Part shown: positions 1 to 9,173 of the stretch, in pieces
Position numbering within the stretch: the first letter of the stretch is position 1
Layout of the letters: each line of letters begins with the position of its first letter
Assembly: GCF_033097365.1 (NCBI RefSeq)
Contig: NZ_AP028461.1
Location: 11,249,501 to 11,313,500 of the forward strand
DNA length: 64,000 bases
Origin: Actinoplanes sichuanensis
GTDB taxonomy: Bacteria > Actinomycetota > Actinomycetes > Mycobacteriales > Micromonosporaceae
Direction: 5' to 3'
Program-made: the position numbers and the translations under genes
Notes under the pieces: model-generated
What the model saw: only the letters and a program-made list of their open reading frames with translations
Databases searched by the model: none
Told to the model about the DNA's origin: nothing

Positions 1-865
1 CGATGCTGAACGTGGTGAGCCCGGCCTGCCCCCGTTCGGCCAGCAGGGCCACGATGAGACTGGAGTCCAGCCCGCCGGACAGCAGCACACCGACCGGCAC
101 GTCGGCGACCATCCGACGTTCGACCGCCTGGCGCAGCTTCGCCCGTACCGCCGCGGTCCAATCGGTCTCGTCGAGAGTGCGCTCGAAGCGCGCCTCCCAG
201 TAGACCCGCTCGCTCGACGTGCCGTCGGCCCGGATCACCCGGACCGTGGCCGGGGGCAGTTTGCGCACCCCGGCCAGGATGGTCCGCGGCGCCGGCACCA
301 CCGAGTGGAACGTCATGTAGTGGTGCAGCGCGACCTTGTCGATGCCGGTGTCCACCCCGCCCGCCGCGAGCAGCGCCGGCAGCGTCGAGGCGAACCGCAG
401 CCGACCCGGCGACTCGGCCAGATACATCGGCTTGATCCCGAGCCGGTCCCGGGCCAGCGTGACCGTCCCGGTGTCGTGCTCGGCGACCGCGAACGCGAAC
501 ATCCCGAGGAAACGGGTGACACAGTCGGCGCCCCAGCGGTGGTACGCCTTGAGGATCACCTCGGTGTCCGACGTCGAGAAGAACGTGTAGCCGTACCCGA
601 TCAGCTCGTCACGCAGTTGCCGATAGTTGTAGATGCAACCGTTGAACACCACGGTGAGCCGCAGCTGCTCGTCGGTCATCGGCTGGGCACCGGCCTCCGA
701 AAGGTCGATGATCTTCAGGCGGCGGTGGCCGAAAGTGATCCGGCCGCCGTCCCAGAGCCCGGCACCGTCCGGGCCCCGGGACTCGAGGCAGGGCAGCATC
801 CGCCGGATCGCCTCGGTGTCCGCCCGCCGGTCGCCGTAACAGATCTCGCCGGCGATCCCACACAT
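1..865 (-). CDS. N-acetylglutaminylglutamine-type amidotransferase (asparagine synthase family), 3' part outside window
   Basis: Class II glutamine amidotransferase of the asparagine synthase family; 288 codons are visible and the gene runs off position 1. The start ATG at 865 has a perfect AAGGAGG 6-7 nt upstream and gives MCGIAGEI, so Cys2 is the N-terminal nucleophile after Met removal. The glutaminase domain shows RGPDG, GHRRLKIIDL and VFNGCIYNY; the synthetase PP-loop SGGLDSS appears near residue 275, just before the edge. The Cys in VFNGCIYNY and the ALHHYMTFHSVVPAP stretch are, from memory, characteristic of the NAGGN-type amidotransferase (TIGR03104-like) and not of ordinary AsnB. It lies 12 bp after the ligase at 878-3454, so the two form an operon. 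Expected role is to amidate a glutamyl dipeptide to a compatible solute; ordinary asparagine synthetase is the alternative. Confidence 0.85.
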   Translation of the reverse strand, partial: MCGIAGEICYGDRRADTEAIRRMLPCLESRGPDGAGLWDGGRITFGHRRLKIIDLSEAGAQPMTDEQLRLTVVFNGCIYNYRQLRDELIGYGYTFFSTSDTEVILKAYHRWGADCVTRFLGMFAFAVAEHDTGTVTLARDRLGIKPMYLAESPGRLRFASTLPALLAAGGVDTGIDKVALHHYMTFHSVVPAPRTILAGVRKLPPATVRVIRADGTSSERVYWEARFERTLDETDWTAAVRAKLRQAVERRMVADVPVGVLLSGGLDSSLIVALLAERGQAGLTTFSI

Positions 866-877
866 GAAATCCTCCTT

Positions 878-3454
878 CTATCCGAGCAGCCAGGTGTCCT
901 TCGAGCCGCCGCCGCGTGAGGAATTGACGATCATGCTGCCGGCCGGGGCGACCCGGGTCAGGGCGGCCGGCGCGACCACCGACTCCCGGCCGGTGAAGAC
1001 GAACGCCCGCAGGTCGACGTGCCGTGGGGCGAGCCGGTGCCCGTCGAAGACCGGATGGGTGGAGAGGTTCACCACCTCCTGGGCCACCCACCGATGCGGG
1101 GCGGTGCGGATCTGCCGGCGCAGTGCGGCCAGCTCGTCGGCGGTCGCGTGCGGGCCGATCACGATCCGGTCGCCGCCGTAGCCGTCGACCGGCTTGCAGA
1201 CCAGCTCGTCCAGACGGGCCAGCACCTCGGTCCGCTGGTCCGGAATGCCGCACAGGTAGGTCGGCACGTCGGCGAGCAGCGGCTTCTCGTTCAGGTAGTA
1301 CTCGATGAGGCGGGGCACGTAGGCGTACACCGCCTTGTCGTCGGCGATCCCGTTGCCCAGTGCGTTGGCCAGCACGATGGTGTCCGCGTGCAGCGCCGAC
1401 ACCAGGCTCGGGCCCAGCGGCATGCCGTCCGCGCCGGGGGAGTGGACCAGGCTGTCCTCGCCCATCCGCAGGTAGATGACGTCCACCGGGTACCGGTGGC
1501 CGTTCTTCAGCCGCCACACCCGGCCCTCGTCGACGAACAGTTCGGTGCTGCGGACGACCGGCACCTCCATCGCCTCGGCCAGCATCCGGTGCTCGAACCA
1601 GGCCGAGTCGTCCGGGCCCTGGCTGAGCACGACGATCGCCGGATCGTCGGCGGCGGCCGGACCGGCGGCCTCCAACAGGGCCTGTTTGAGCAGCTTCGGG
1701 GTGTCCTCGACGGAGATCAGTGCGGCCGGGCGCGGCAGTTCGGGCAGGACGCTCCAGGTGAGGCGGCGGTTCTGCATGGCGTAGGCGATTCCGGACGGCA
1801 CCCGCAGGTTGTCCTCCAGCACACACCACTTCCCGGTGCCGTCCCGGACCAGATCAACCCCGGCGACCTGGGTACGGACCGCCGGCCGGCTGATCAGAGC
1901 GCCGCTGGCCCGCAGCTCCGGAGAACCGTCGATCACCCACTCCGGCACGATCCCGTCGGCCACCACCTGCCGGTCGGCGTAGACGTCACCGAGGAACGCG
2001 TTGAGCGCCCGCACCCGCTGGACCAGCCCCTGCCGCAGCCCGGCCCAGTCGTCGGCGGGGACGATCCGGGGCACCAGGTCGAACGGGAACAGCCTGGTCG
2101 CCGCCTCACCGGCGACACTGAACGTGATGCCGCGGGCCCGCTGCTCGTCGTCCCGGGCGTCCTCGCGCTGCCGCAGGCCGGTCGCGCCGAGCGAGGTCAG
2201 CACCGGCAGGATTCCGGCGTAGGCGGGGGCGACCCGCCCGCCCGGGAACGCCTCGTCGCCGTCGGCCACGTACGCCTCGATCAACGCCGGCGCCGGCGGC
2301 CCGGCCGGCCCGGCCTCGGTGACACCCCCGCGGGTGTCGGCCACCAGCAGGTCCACCACGTCGGACAGCCGCCCGCGCCGGGCCAGCGCCCGCCGCTGCC
2401 GAGCCGCCGAACTGCCCCGGCTCAACGCCCGCAGGGTCAGATCGAACACCTGATCCCAGTCGCCGAGCTCCTCCAGCTGCGGGCGCAGCTCACCGACCAG
2501 GCGTTCCACCGCGACCGCGGCCGGCACCGGAACCGGCGACCGGGGCAGGTCGAGCAGATCGCCCTCCAGCCCGGACCGGGCGGCCCGCCACATCGCGGCC
2601 CGGTGCAGCGGCGGCCGCGCGGTGGGCGGCTCGAGCCCGGCCCGGTGCTCACCGAGCGCCCGCAGCACCAGCGCCCGGAAGATCCCGGCCAGCAGAATCA
2701 CCGTCTCGACATCCGGGCTGGAGTCGGTGACCCGCAGTTCCACCGTGGGCACGTGCGCCGACGGCCGGACGTCGAAGTAGACCATCTTCGGGTCACTGAT
2801 CGTCCCGGACGCGATCAGGTCGCTGACCAGCGCCTCGTGTTCGGCCGCCGAGTGCAGCGGCCCGCTGTCGCCAGCGGTTGGCCAGCGCATCCACACCAGC
2901 GAGCGGACGCTGGCGTACCCGGAGTCCTCGCCGAGCCAGTAGGGCGAACTGGTGGAGAGCGCGAGCAGCACCGGCAGTGTGGGGGCCACCCGCTGGGCCA
3001 CCGCGACCGCCTCGTCCCGATCCGGCACCCCGACGTGCACCTGGGTGCCGCAGATCAGCTGCTCACGGACGAGCATCTGGTACTCGTGCAGCATCCGCTG
3101 GTAACGCGACGTCGGCGTGACCGGCAGCGCGTCCAGGTCGACCAGCGGCACGGTGCCCGCCGCGACCAGACCCAGGCCGAGCGACTCGGCCGTCCGGATC
3201 GCCTCCCGGCGCCGCTCCGCGACGCCGGTTCGCAGGTCGTCGAGGGTGCTGCTGACCGGCGTGTTGGTCTCCACCACCGATCGGTGCAGCTCGGCGGAGA
3301 AGTGCGCGGCGTCCAGCCGGTCCAGGATCTCCGGCGCCCGGGGTACGAGCTCCCGCGTCCCGAGGTCGACGACGTGCAGCTCCTCCTCCACGCCGAGCGT
3401 CAGGGCGGCCCGGCCGGGGGTGGTGTGCTGTTCAGCCTGTAGTGACTCCGTCAT
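878..3454 (-). CDS. Carboxylate-amine ligase (GCS2) fused to circularly permuted type 2 ATP-grasp protein
   Basis: An 858-residue two-domain ligase. Residues about 17-320 are a glutamate-cysteine ligase family 2 (YbdK/EgtA-like) domain with GVEEELHVVD, QLICGTQVHVGVPD and ELRVTDSSPDVET. Residues about 390-858 are a circularly permuted ATP-grasp domain (DUF404/407 type) with LEDNLRVPSG, LCKPVDGYGG-like VCKPVDGYGGDR and the typical C-terminus VNSSRGGGSKDTWLLG. Both halves form peptide or amide bonds through acyl phosphates. The start chosen is ATG 3454 with AAGGGCGG upstream; an open frame continues 34 codons further but has no better site. It is the first gene of the operon with the amidotransferase at 1-865. 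Substrates cannot be read from sequence; a gamma-glutamyl or glutaminyl dipeptide is inferred from the neighbour. Confidence 0.88.
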   Translation of the reverse strand: MTESLQAEQHTTPGRAALTLGVEEELHVVDLGTRELVPRAPEILDRLDAAHFSAELHRSVVETNTPVSSTLDDLRTGVAERRREAIRTAESLGLGLVAAGTVPLVDLDALPVTPTSRYQRMLHEYQMLVREQLICGTQVHVGVPDRDEAVAVAQRVAPTLPVLLALSTSSPYWLGEDSGYASVRSLVWMRWPTAGDSGPLHSAAEHEALVSDLIASGTISDPKMVYFDVRPSAHVPTVELRVTDSSPDVETVILLAGIFRALVLRALGEHRAGLEPPTARPPLHRAAMWRAARSGLEGDLLDLPRSPVPVPAAVAVERLVGELRPQLEELGDWDQVFDLTLRALSRGSSAARQRRALARRGRLSDVVDLLVADTRGGVTEAGPAGPPAPALIEAYVADGDEAFPGGRVAPAYAGILPVLTSLGATGLRQREDARDDEQRARGITFSVAGEAATRLFPFDLVPRIVPADDWAGLRQGLVQRVRALNAFLGDVYADRQVVADGIVPEWVIDGSPELRASGALISRPAVRTQVAGVDLVRDGTGKWCVLEDNLRVPSGIAYAMQNRRLTWSVLPELPRPAALISVEDTPKLLKQALLEAAGPAAADDPAIVVLSQGPDDSAWFEHRMLAEAMEVPVVRSTELFVDEGRVWRLKNGHRYPVDVIYLRMGEDSLVHSPGADGMPLGPSLVSALHADTIVLANALGNGIADDKAVYAYVPRLIEYYLNEKPLLADVPTYLCGIPDQRTEVLARLDELVCKPVDGYGGDRIVIGPHATADELAALRRQIRTAPHRWVAQEVVNLSTHPVFDGHRLAPRHVDLRAFVFTGRESVVAPAALTRVAPAGSMIVNSSRGGGSKDTWLLG

Positions 3455-3649
3455 GGGGACCGCCCTTGCGAATTCGTCGTGAAACCGCCGTATCCGTCGG
3501 AGCTTTCCCATCGGATGTAGCGAATTCGTGACGTGCCCATTTCGTGCCACGGTCAAGCATGACGATCACGACACGACCGACCGGGCGGTCAGACTGCTCC
3601 AGCTCACCGGTACTCTCCCCGGTGACGCCCGACACCCGGAGGTCAGGAA

Positions 3650-4720
3650 ATGAGCAGCGTTGTCGTCATCACCGGATCGGCCGGTCTGATCGGATCAGAG
3701 GCGGTCCGGCACTTCGCCGGTCTCGGCATGGACGTGGTCGGGGTCGACAACGACATGCGCGGCTACTTCTTCGGCGCCGACGGCTCCACCCAGTGGAACC
3801 TGCAGCGGCTGGTCAAGGAGGTCGGCGACCGCTACACGCACCACAGCGTCGACATCCGTGACCGCGACGGGCTGGACAAGCTCTTCGCCGGCCTCGGGTC
3901 CAACGTCGGCCTGGTCATCCACGCCGCCGCGCAGCCGAGCCACGACTGGGCCGCCCGCGAGCCGTTCACCGACTTCGACGTGAACGCCGTCGGCACGATC
4001 AACATGCTGGAGGCGACCCGGCGGCACGCCAAGGACGCCCCGTTCATCTTCACCTCGACCAACAAGGTGTACGGCGACACGCCGAACTCCCTGCCGCTGA
4101 TCGAGCAGGAGACGCGCTGGGAACTGCCGGAAGACCACAAGTGGTATGGCGGCATCGACGAGACCATGTCGATCGACAGCAGCATGCACTCGGTCTTCGG
4201 CGCCTCCAAGGTGGCCGCCGACATCATGGTGCAGGAGTACGGCCGCTACTTCGACATGCCGACCGCGGTGTTCCGTGGCGGCACGCTGACCGGTCCGGGC
4301 CACTCGGCGGCCGAGCTGCACGGCTTCCTGGCCTACGTCATGCGCTGTGTGATGGAGCAGCGGACGTACAAGATCTTCGGCTACAAGGGCAAGATGGTCC
4401 GCGACGCCATCCACTCGCACGACCTGATCACCGCGTTCGAGGCGTTCCACAAGGCTCCGCGGGTGGCCGAGATCTACAACATGGGCGGCGGCCGGTTCTC
4501 CAACTGCTCGCACATCGAGGCCTTCAAGATCGCGTCGGAGATCACCGGTCTGGAGGCCCAGACCGAGTATGTCGACCAGAACCGGATGGGCGACCACCAG
4601 TGGTGGATCAGCGGCACCGGCCGGTTCGAGCAGCACTACCCGGAGTGGAAGCTGACCTACGACGTGCCGGCCATCCTGCGCGAGATCTACGAGGCCAACC
4701 AGGAGCTGTGGAAGGCCTGA
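3650..4720 (+). CDS. NAD-dependent epimerase/dehydratase, CDP-tyvelose/paratose epimerase-like SDR
   Basis: A 356-residue extended SDR. The N-terminal nucleotide-binding motif is [12 protein letters not shown], followed by [20 protein letters not shown] and [10 protein letters not shown], a pattern I recognise from CDP-paratose 2-epimerase relatives acting on nucleotide sugars. The active-site YxxxK is changed: the sequence is [10 protein letters not shown], so Phe183 stands where the catalytic Tyr is expected while Lys187 is kept. A GGAGG lies 7 nt before ATG 3650. The gene is divergent from the ligase operon and is followed by a hairpin at 4722-4754, so it appears monocistronic. Function in sugar-nucleotide metabolism is family inference; the Tyr change leaves the exact reaction open. 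Confidence 0.8.
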   Translation: MSSVVVITGSAGLIGSEAVRHFAGLGMDVVGVDNDMRGYFFGADGSTQWNLQRLVKEVGDRYTHHSVDIRDRDGLDKLFAGLGSNVGLVIHAAAQPSHDWAAREPFTDFDVNAVGTINMLEATRRHAKDAPFIFTSTNKVYGDTPNSLPLIEQETRWELPEDHKWYGGIDETMSIDSSMHSVFGASKVAADIMVQEYGRYFDMPTAVFRGGTLTGPGHSAAELHGFLAYVMRCVMEQRTYKIFGYKGKMVRDAIHSHDLITAFEAFHKAPRVAEIYNMGGGRFSNCSHIEAFKIASEITGLEAQTEYVDQNRMGDHQWWISGTGRFEQHYPEWKLTYDVPAILREIYEANQELWKA

Positions 4721-4721
4721 T

Positions 4722-4754
4722 CGCCGCCCTCCAGCGTCTCACTCGAGGGCGGCG
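4722..4754 (+). terminator. Hairpin after the epimerase gene
   Basis: Ten-base arms CGCCGCCCTC (4722-4731) and GAGGGCGGCG (4745-4754) pair perfectly around a 13-nt loop, one base after the epimerase stop codon. There is no U-tract, which is usual for actinomycete intrinsic terminators. Confidence 0.6.
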
Positions 4755-4929
4755 CGGCACAGACCCGGCCGCGCCCCCTCCCCTTCCCTGATCCCCTCCC
4801 TCGCTCGGGTGCGCCAGTCCGGCGGCCGGCTCGCCGCGTTCCTGAGCCGAGCCCCCCTCCCGCGCCCGGGTGCGCCGGTTCGGCGCGGTGGGGAGGGTGC
4901 GTTGGATCGGGACCGATAGATTCGGCGTC

Positions 4930-6888
4930 ATGAGCGTCGGGTCGGGACGGGTGATCGCCGGGCGGTACCGGCTGGGTCGGATGCTGGGCCGCGGCGGGAT
5001 GGGCGCGGTCTGGCAGGCCGAGGACACCCTGCTCGGGCGGGACGTGGCCCTCAAGGAGGTGTCGGGCACCGGGCAGCCCTCCGATCCACAGGTGCGGCGG
5101 ACGCTGCGGGAGGCGCAGGCCGCGGCCCGTCTCCGGCATCCGTCCATCGTGACCGTCTACGACGTGGTCACCGACGAGGGCGCCCCGTGGATCGTGATGG
5201 AGCTGGTCGAGGGCCGTTCCCTGGCCGAGACGATCGCCGAGCACGGCCTGCTCACCGAGCGCCGGACCGCCGAGATCGGCCTGCACGTGCTCGACGCGCT
5301 GCGGGCCGCCCACCGCGAGGGCATCGCGCACCGCGACGTGAAACCGGCGAACATCCTCCTGGAGGAGGGCCGGGTGGTGCTGACCGACTTCGGCATCGCC
5401 GCCATCGACGACGCGACCGCCCTCACCGCGACCGGCCAGATGGTCGGCTCCCCGGCCTACCTGGCGCCGGAACGGATCGACGGTCGGCCCGCGACGGCCG
5501 CCGCCGACCTGTGGTCGCTCGGCGTCACCCTCTACACGGCGGTGACCGGCCGGTCACCGTTCCAGCGGGAGGACACCCAGGCCACCCTGGCCGCGATCCT
5601 GCACCACCGGCCGGAGACCCCGCCGCACGCCGGACGACTGTGGCCGGTGATCAAGGGCCTGCTGGACAAGGATCCGGTCCGCCGCCTCGGTGCAGAACAG
5701 GCCCGTGAGCTGCTCGCCAACGTCGCTCGGATCACCGCCCCGGACACCTCCGCCAAGCGGCGTTCACGCTGGTGGCCACTGCGCCAGACCCGTACCGAGG
5801 ACACTCCGGAGGGCCTGCCGGGCACCCTGGTCGCCCCGTCACCGACACTCGCCGCCCCCACCGCCCACCAGCAGGGCGGCGCGGCCCCGGCGACACCCGG
5901 CGCCCCCGATCCGGAGCCGATCACCGTCGCCGATGCCACCTCCGACGCCACCGCGGCGGCGGTTCCCACCGGACCTTCGGTTTCCACCGCGGCGGCGGTT
6001 TCCGCGACGAGTGCTGTCGCGCCGGAGGCGACGGCGTCCGATGGCGAGCCGGAGACGGTCGCCGTCGTCGCGGCGGACGAGCCGGTGACCGCTCCGGTGG
6101 CCACGATGGACCTGGGCAGTGCGGTCGATGACACGACCGGGCTGGTGGTCGCTGATGTGGCTACGCTCCACGACTCGGCGGCGGGGGGTTCGCGGGCCCG
6201 GACCGTGACGCCGCTGCCCGCTCATCCCGGGGTGCCGGGCGCGTCACGGCGGGGTGGGAAGGTCCGGGTGTGGCCGGTCGCCGCCGTGGTGGCCGGGGTG
6301 CTGCTGGCCGGTGGCTCGGTGCGACTGTTCTGGCCCGACTCCCGGTCCGGCGGCGGTGAGCCGGCCGCGGCCGGGCCGAGCACCGGGAGTGCGGCGCCTT
6401 CGGTTCCGGTGTCGGCTTCGGCGGTGGCGCAGCCGGTCAAACCGGTCAACCCGCACCTCGACGCCTGCCTGGTGGGCACCTGGCGGTCGGTCTCGACGCA
6501 GGTCATCAACCATTTCGAGGGCGTCGACAAGATGTTCACCGGCAGCGGTGGCGTGATTCTGAAGATTCGCGAGGACGGCGCCACGACCGAGGACTACAGC
6601 CGGTCGGCTTCGCTCACCGCGACGATCAAGGGCAACAAGTACGTCGAGACGCTCCGCGGATACCGGAAGTCGAAGGTCCAGAGCCGCAACGGCAAGATCT
6701 ACGGCAGCGGGTTCTCCGGCGGGCCGACGTACAAGATGACCCGCAACGGAAAATACCAGTCGATCGAGGTGACCAACCCGACCACGTCGTACGCCCTGAC
6801 GTACCTCTGCTCGGACACCAGTCTCACCGTCTACGGCGACGAGGACACCTCCACCGACTCCTACGCGCGGGTCAGCCGTACCCCATGA
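4930..6888 (+). CDS. Membrane-anchored Ser/Thr protein kinase
   Basis: A 652-residue PknB-type eukaryotic-like kinase. The kinase domain spans about residues 12-285 with glycine loop LGRGGMGAV, Lys42 in VALKEV, catalytic HRDVKPAN (Asp136), DFG (Asp153) and APE. An Ala/Pro/Thr-rich juxtamembrane linker runs from about 300 to 440, then one membrane segment (about 446-468, VAAVVAGVLLAGG), placing the last 180 residues outside. There are no PASTA repeats; the outer domain begins HLDACLVGTW and looks like a lipocalin-like or small-molecule-binding fold, which I cannot assign. The ATG at 4930 is preferred over an upstream GTG at 4870 because the kinase core begins ten residues later. Likely a sensor phosphorylating intracellular targets in response to an extracellular cue. 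Confidence 0.92.
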   Translation: MSVGSGRVIAGRYRLGRMLGRGGMGAVWQAEDTLLGRDVALKEVSGTGQPSDPQVRRTLREAQAAARLRHPSIVTVYDVVTDEGAPWIVMELVEGRSLAETIAEHGLLTERRTAEIGLHVLDALRAAHREGIAHRDVKPANILLEEGRVVLTDFGIAAIDDATALTATGQMVGSPAYLAPERIDGRPATAAADLWSLGVTLYTAVTGRSPFQREDTQATLAAILHHRPETPPHAGRLWPVIKGLLDKDPVRRLGAEQARELLANVARITAPDTSAKRRSRWWPLRQTRTEDTPEGLPGTLVAPSPTLAAPTAHQQGGAAPATPGAPDPEPITVADATSDATAAAVPTGPSVSTAAAVSATSAVAPEATASDGEPETVAVVAADEPVTAPVATMDLGSAVDDTTGLVVADVATLHDSAAGGSRARTVTPLPAHPGVPGASRRGGKVRVWPVAAVVAGVLLAGGSVRLFWPDSRSGGGEPAAAGPSTGSAAPSVPVSASAVAQPVKPVNPHLDACLVGTWRSVSTQVINHFEGVDKMFTGSGGVILKIREDGATTEDYSRSASLTATIKGNKYVETLRGYRKSKVQSRNGKIYGSGFSGGPTYKMTRNGKYQSIEVTNPTTSYALTYLCSDTSLTVYGDEDTSTDSYARVSRTP

Positions 6889-6984
6889 TCGGGGTTTTGG
6901 TCGGCGTTTTCGCACTTCCTGTGTCTTTTCTGTAAGGGGCGTTTACGTAATGACCCGTTAACCAAGATTCGGTACATTGCCGAA

Positions 6985-9111
6985 ATGTCCGACTTGACGC
7001 AGTTTTTGCGCCGGGACTTGCCGGCGTCCATCGTCGTGTTCCTGATCGCCATCCCGTTGTCCCTCGGCATCGCCGCGGCCTCGGGTGCGCCCCTACTCGC
7101 AGGATTGGTCGCCGCAGTGGTCGGCGGCATCGTCGCGGGCGCTCTGGGAGGCGCCCCCTTACAGGTCAGCGGCCCGGCCGCGGGCCTCACCGTGATCGTC
7201 GCCGGCACCGTCGCCGACTTCGGTTTCGCCGGTACGGCCGCCATCGTCGCGGTCGCCGGCCTGGTCCAGATCGCACTCGGCGCGTCCCGCCTGGGCCGCG
7301 CCGCCCTCGCCCTGTCACCCGCCGTCGTGCACGGCATGCTCGCCGGCATCGGCCTGGTCATCGCACTCAGCCAGGTGCACGTGATGCTCGGCGGCTCACC
7401 GCAGAGTTCCGCCTGGCATAACCTGATCGACCTGCCCGGCCAACTGATCGCCCACCATGGAACGGCCGCGATCCTCGGCGTACTCACCGTCGTGATCCTG
7501 GTGCTCTGGCCCCGCCTGGTCCGCTGGTCGCTGCTGCCGGCCGCACTGGTCGCGGTGGTGTCGATGACCGCTCTCGCCACCGCGATGAACGCCGACGTGG
7601 ACCGCGTCGACCTGCCCGACGAACCGCTGTCCGGCCTGATCCGCCCGGCCTGGCCGGACGCGCCGCTGCGCGAGATCACCGTCGCCGTGCTGACCATCGC
7701 GATCGTCGCCAGCGTCGAGTCGCTGCTCTCCGCGGTGGCCGTGGACCGGCTGCACGACGGCCCGCGCGCCGACCTCAACCGGGAACTGGTCGGCCAGGGG
7801 GTCGCCAACACCGCGTCCGGGCTGCTCGGCGGCCTGCCGGTGACCGGCGTGATCGTGCGCAGCTCGACGAATGTGGCGGCCGGCGCCAAGACTCGCGCGT
7901 CGGCGATCATGCACGGCCTGTGGATAGCGGCGTTCGTGCTGTTCTTCGCCGACCTGCTGGAGACCATTCCGATGGCGGTGCTGGCCGCCGTACTGATCGT
8001 CGTCGGTCTGCGGCTCGTCGACCTCGGCCAGATCCGCACCTACGCCCGGCACCGGGAACTGCCCACCTACCTGATCACCGCACTCGGCGTGGTCTTCACC
8101 GACCTGCTCACCGGTGTGGCCCTCGGCATGCTCACCGCGGCCGTTCTCATCCTGTGGCGGCTCACCCGCTCGGAGATCCGCCGGGTCGAACAGGCCCCCG
8201 GCCAGTGGCTGGTCACCATCCACGGCACCCTGTCGTTCGTCGAGTCGGCCCGGCTCAGCCGTGAGCTCGGCGCCCTGCCGGCCGGTGCGGACGTCGAAAT
8301 CGAACTGCACCTGGACTATCTCGACCACGGTGCGTTCGAGACGATCCGAGACTGGCGGTCCGGTCACGAACGGGCCGGTGGCTCGGTGACCGTACGGGAG
8401 GTGCACGACTCCTGGTTCCACCAGGCCACGTCGGGTCGGCTCGGCGACGGCAAACGCACCCCGCGTCTGGTCGGCTCGTGGTCCCGCTGGCAGGACATGG
8501 ACCAGCAGCGACGCGGCGCGATGGCGGCCGGGATCGCCGAGTTCGAGCGAACCGTCGCCCCGATGGTCCGCCCGCACCTGGCCGATCTGGCCCGGGAGGG
8601 GCAGAGTCCGCAGCAGCTCTTCATCACCTGCGCCGACTCCCGGGTGGTCCCCAACCTGATCACCGCGAGCGGGCCGGGCGACCTGTTCTGTGTCCGCAAC
8701 ATCGGCAACATCGTCCCGCCGCACACCGCCGCCGACGATTCGGTGGGCGCGGCCGTCGAGTACGCGGTCGACATCCTCGGCGTCACCACGATCACCGTCT
8801 GCGGCCACTCCGGCTGCGGCGCGGTGCGTGCCCTGATGAACGACGCCGCCCGCGCGGGTTCGGCGCTCGGGGACTGGCTGGCCAACTCGGGCGTCCGGTT
8901 CAGCGACCCGGACGACGAGGAGCGCTGCTGCACCGAGAACGTGGTGCGGCAGCTCGCCAACCTGCGGACGTATCCGGTGGTCCGGGCCGCCGAGGCGGCC
9001 GGCCGTCTCCGTCTGACCGGCATGTACTTCGACCTGGCCGAGGCCCGGATGTACGAGGTCGACCCGGTCCTCGGCGCCCGCCGCCCGGTAGCCGTCCAGC
9101 CCGCCGCCTGA
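6985..9111 (+). CDS. SulP-family anion transporter fused to beta-carbonic anhydrase
   Basis: A 708-residue fusion. Residues 1-390 are a SulP membrane domain with about 10-12 hydrophobic segments and the conserved GGLPVTGVIVRSSTNV region; residues about 400-480 are a STAS-like segment; residues about 500-700 are a beta-carbonic anhydrase. Zinc ligands are Cys549 (CADSR), His608 and Cys611 (GHSGCG), and the Asp551-Arg553 dyad is present, so the enzyme should be active. The fusion suggests bicarbonate uptake coupled to CO2/bicarbonate interconversion at the inner membrane face. ATG 6985 has no clear Shine-Dalgarno; TACATT lies 6 nt before it, so the mRNA may be leaderless. SulP-carbonic anhydrase fusions are known in bacteria. 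Confidence 0.92.
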   Translation: MSDLTQFLRRDLPASIVVFLIAIPLSLGIAAASGAPLLAGLVAAVVGGIVAGALGGAPLQVSGPAAGLTVIVAGTVADFGFAGTAAIVAVAGLVQIALGASRLGRAALALSPAVVHGMLAGIGLVIALSQVHVMLGGSPQSSAWHNLIDLPGQLIAHHGTAAILGVLTVVILVLWPRLVRWSLLPAALVAVVSMTALATAMNADVDRVDLPDEPLSGLIRPAWPDAPLREITVAVLTIAIVASVESLLSAVAVDRLHDGPRADLNRELVGQGVANTASGLLGGLPVTGVIVRSSTNVAAGAKTRASAIMHGLWIAAFVLFFADLLETIPMAVLAAVLIVVGLRLVDLGQIRTYARHRELPTYLITALGVVFTDLLTGVALGMLTAAVLILWRLTRSEIRRVEQAPGQWLVTIHGTLSFVESARLSRELGALPAGADVEIELHLDYLDHGAFETIRDWRSGHERAGGSVTVREVHDSWFHQATSGRLGDGKRTPRLVGSWSRWQDMDQQRRGAMAAGIAEFERTVAPMVRPHLADLAREGQSPQQLFITCADSRVVPNLITASGPGDLFCVRNIGNIVPPHTAADDSVGAAVEYAVDILGVTTITVCGHSGCGAVRALMNDAARAGSALGDWLANSGVRFSDPDDEERCCTENVVRQLANLRTYPVVRAAEAAGRLRLTGMYFDLAEARMYEVDPVLGARRPVAVQPAA

Positions 9112-9121
9112 CCCGATGCCG

Positions 9122-9161
9122 CGTGGTGATCCGGGGTCCGAACGGACCGCGGGTCACCACG
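9122..9161. terminator. Bidirectional hairpin between convergent genes
   Basis: Outer arms 9122-9133 and 9150-9161 pair with one mismatch (CGTGGTGATCCG against CGGGTCACCACG) and enclose an inner stem GGTCC/GGACC (9135-9139, 9144-9148). It lies between the ends of the SulP fusion and the minus-strand gene at 9174, so it can serve both. Confidence 0.6.
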
Positions 9162-9173
9162 TGAGCGGGCCGG

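Noticed and set aside
1019..3442. An 807-codon frame on the plus strand opposite the ligase
   Set aside because: No recognisable domain; the minus strand encodes a complete GCS2/ATP-grasp fusion with good ribosome binding site.
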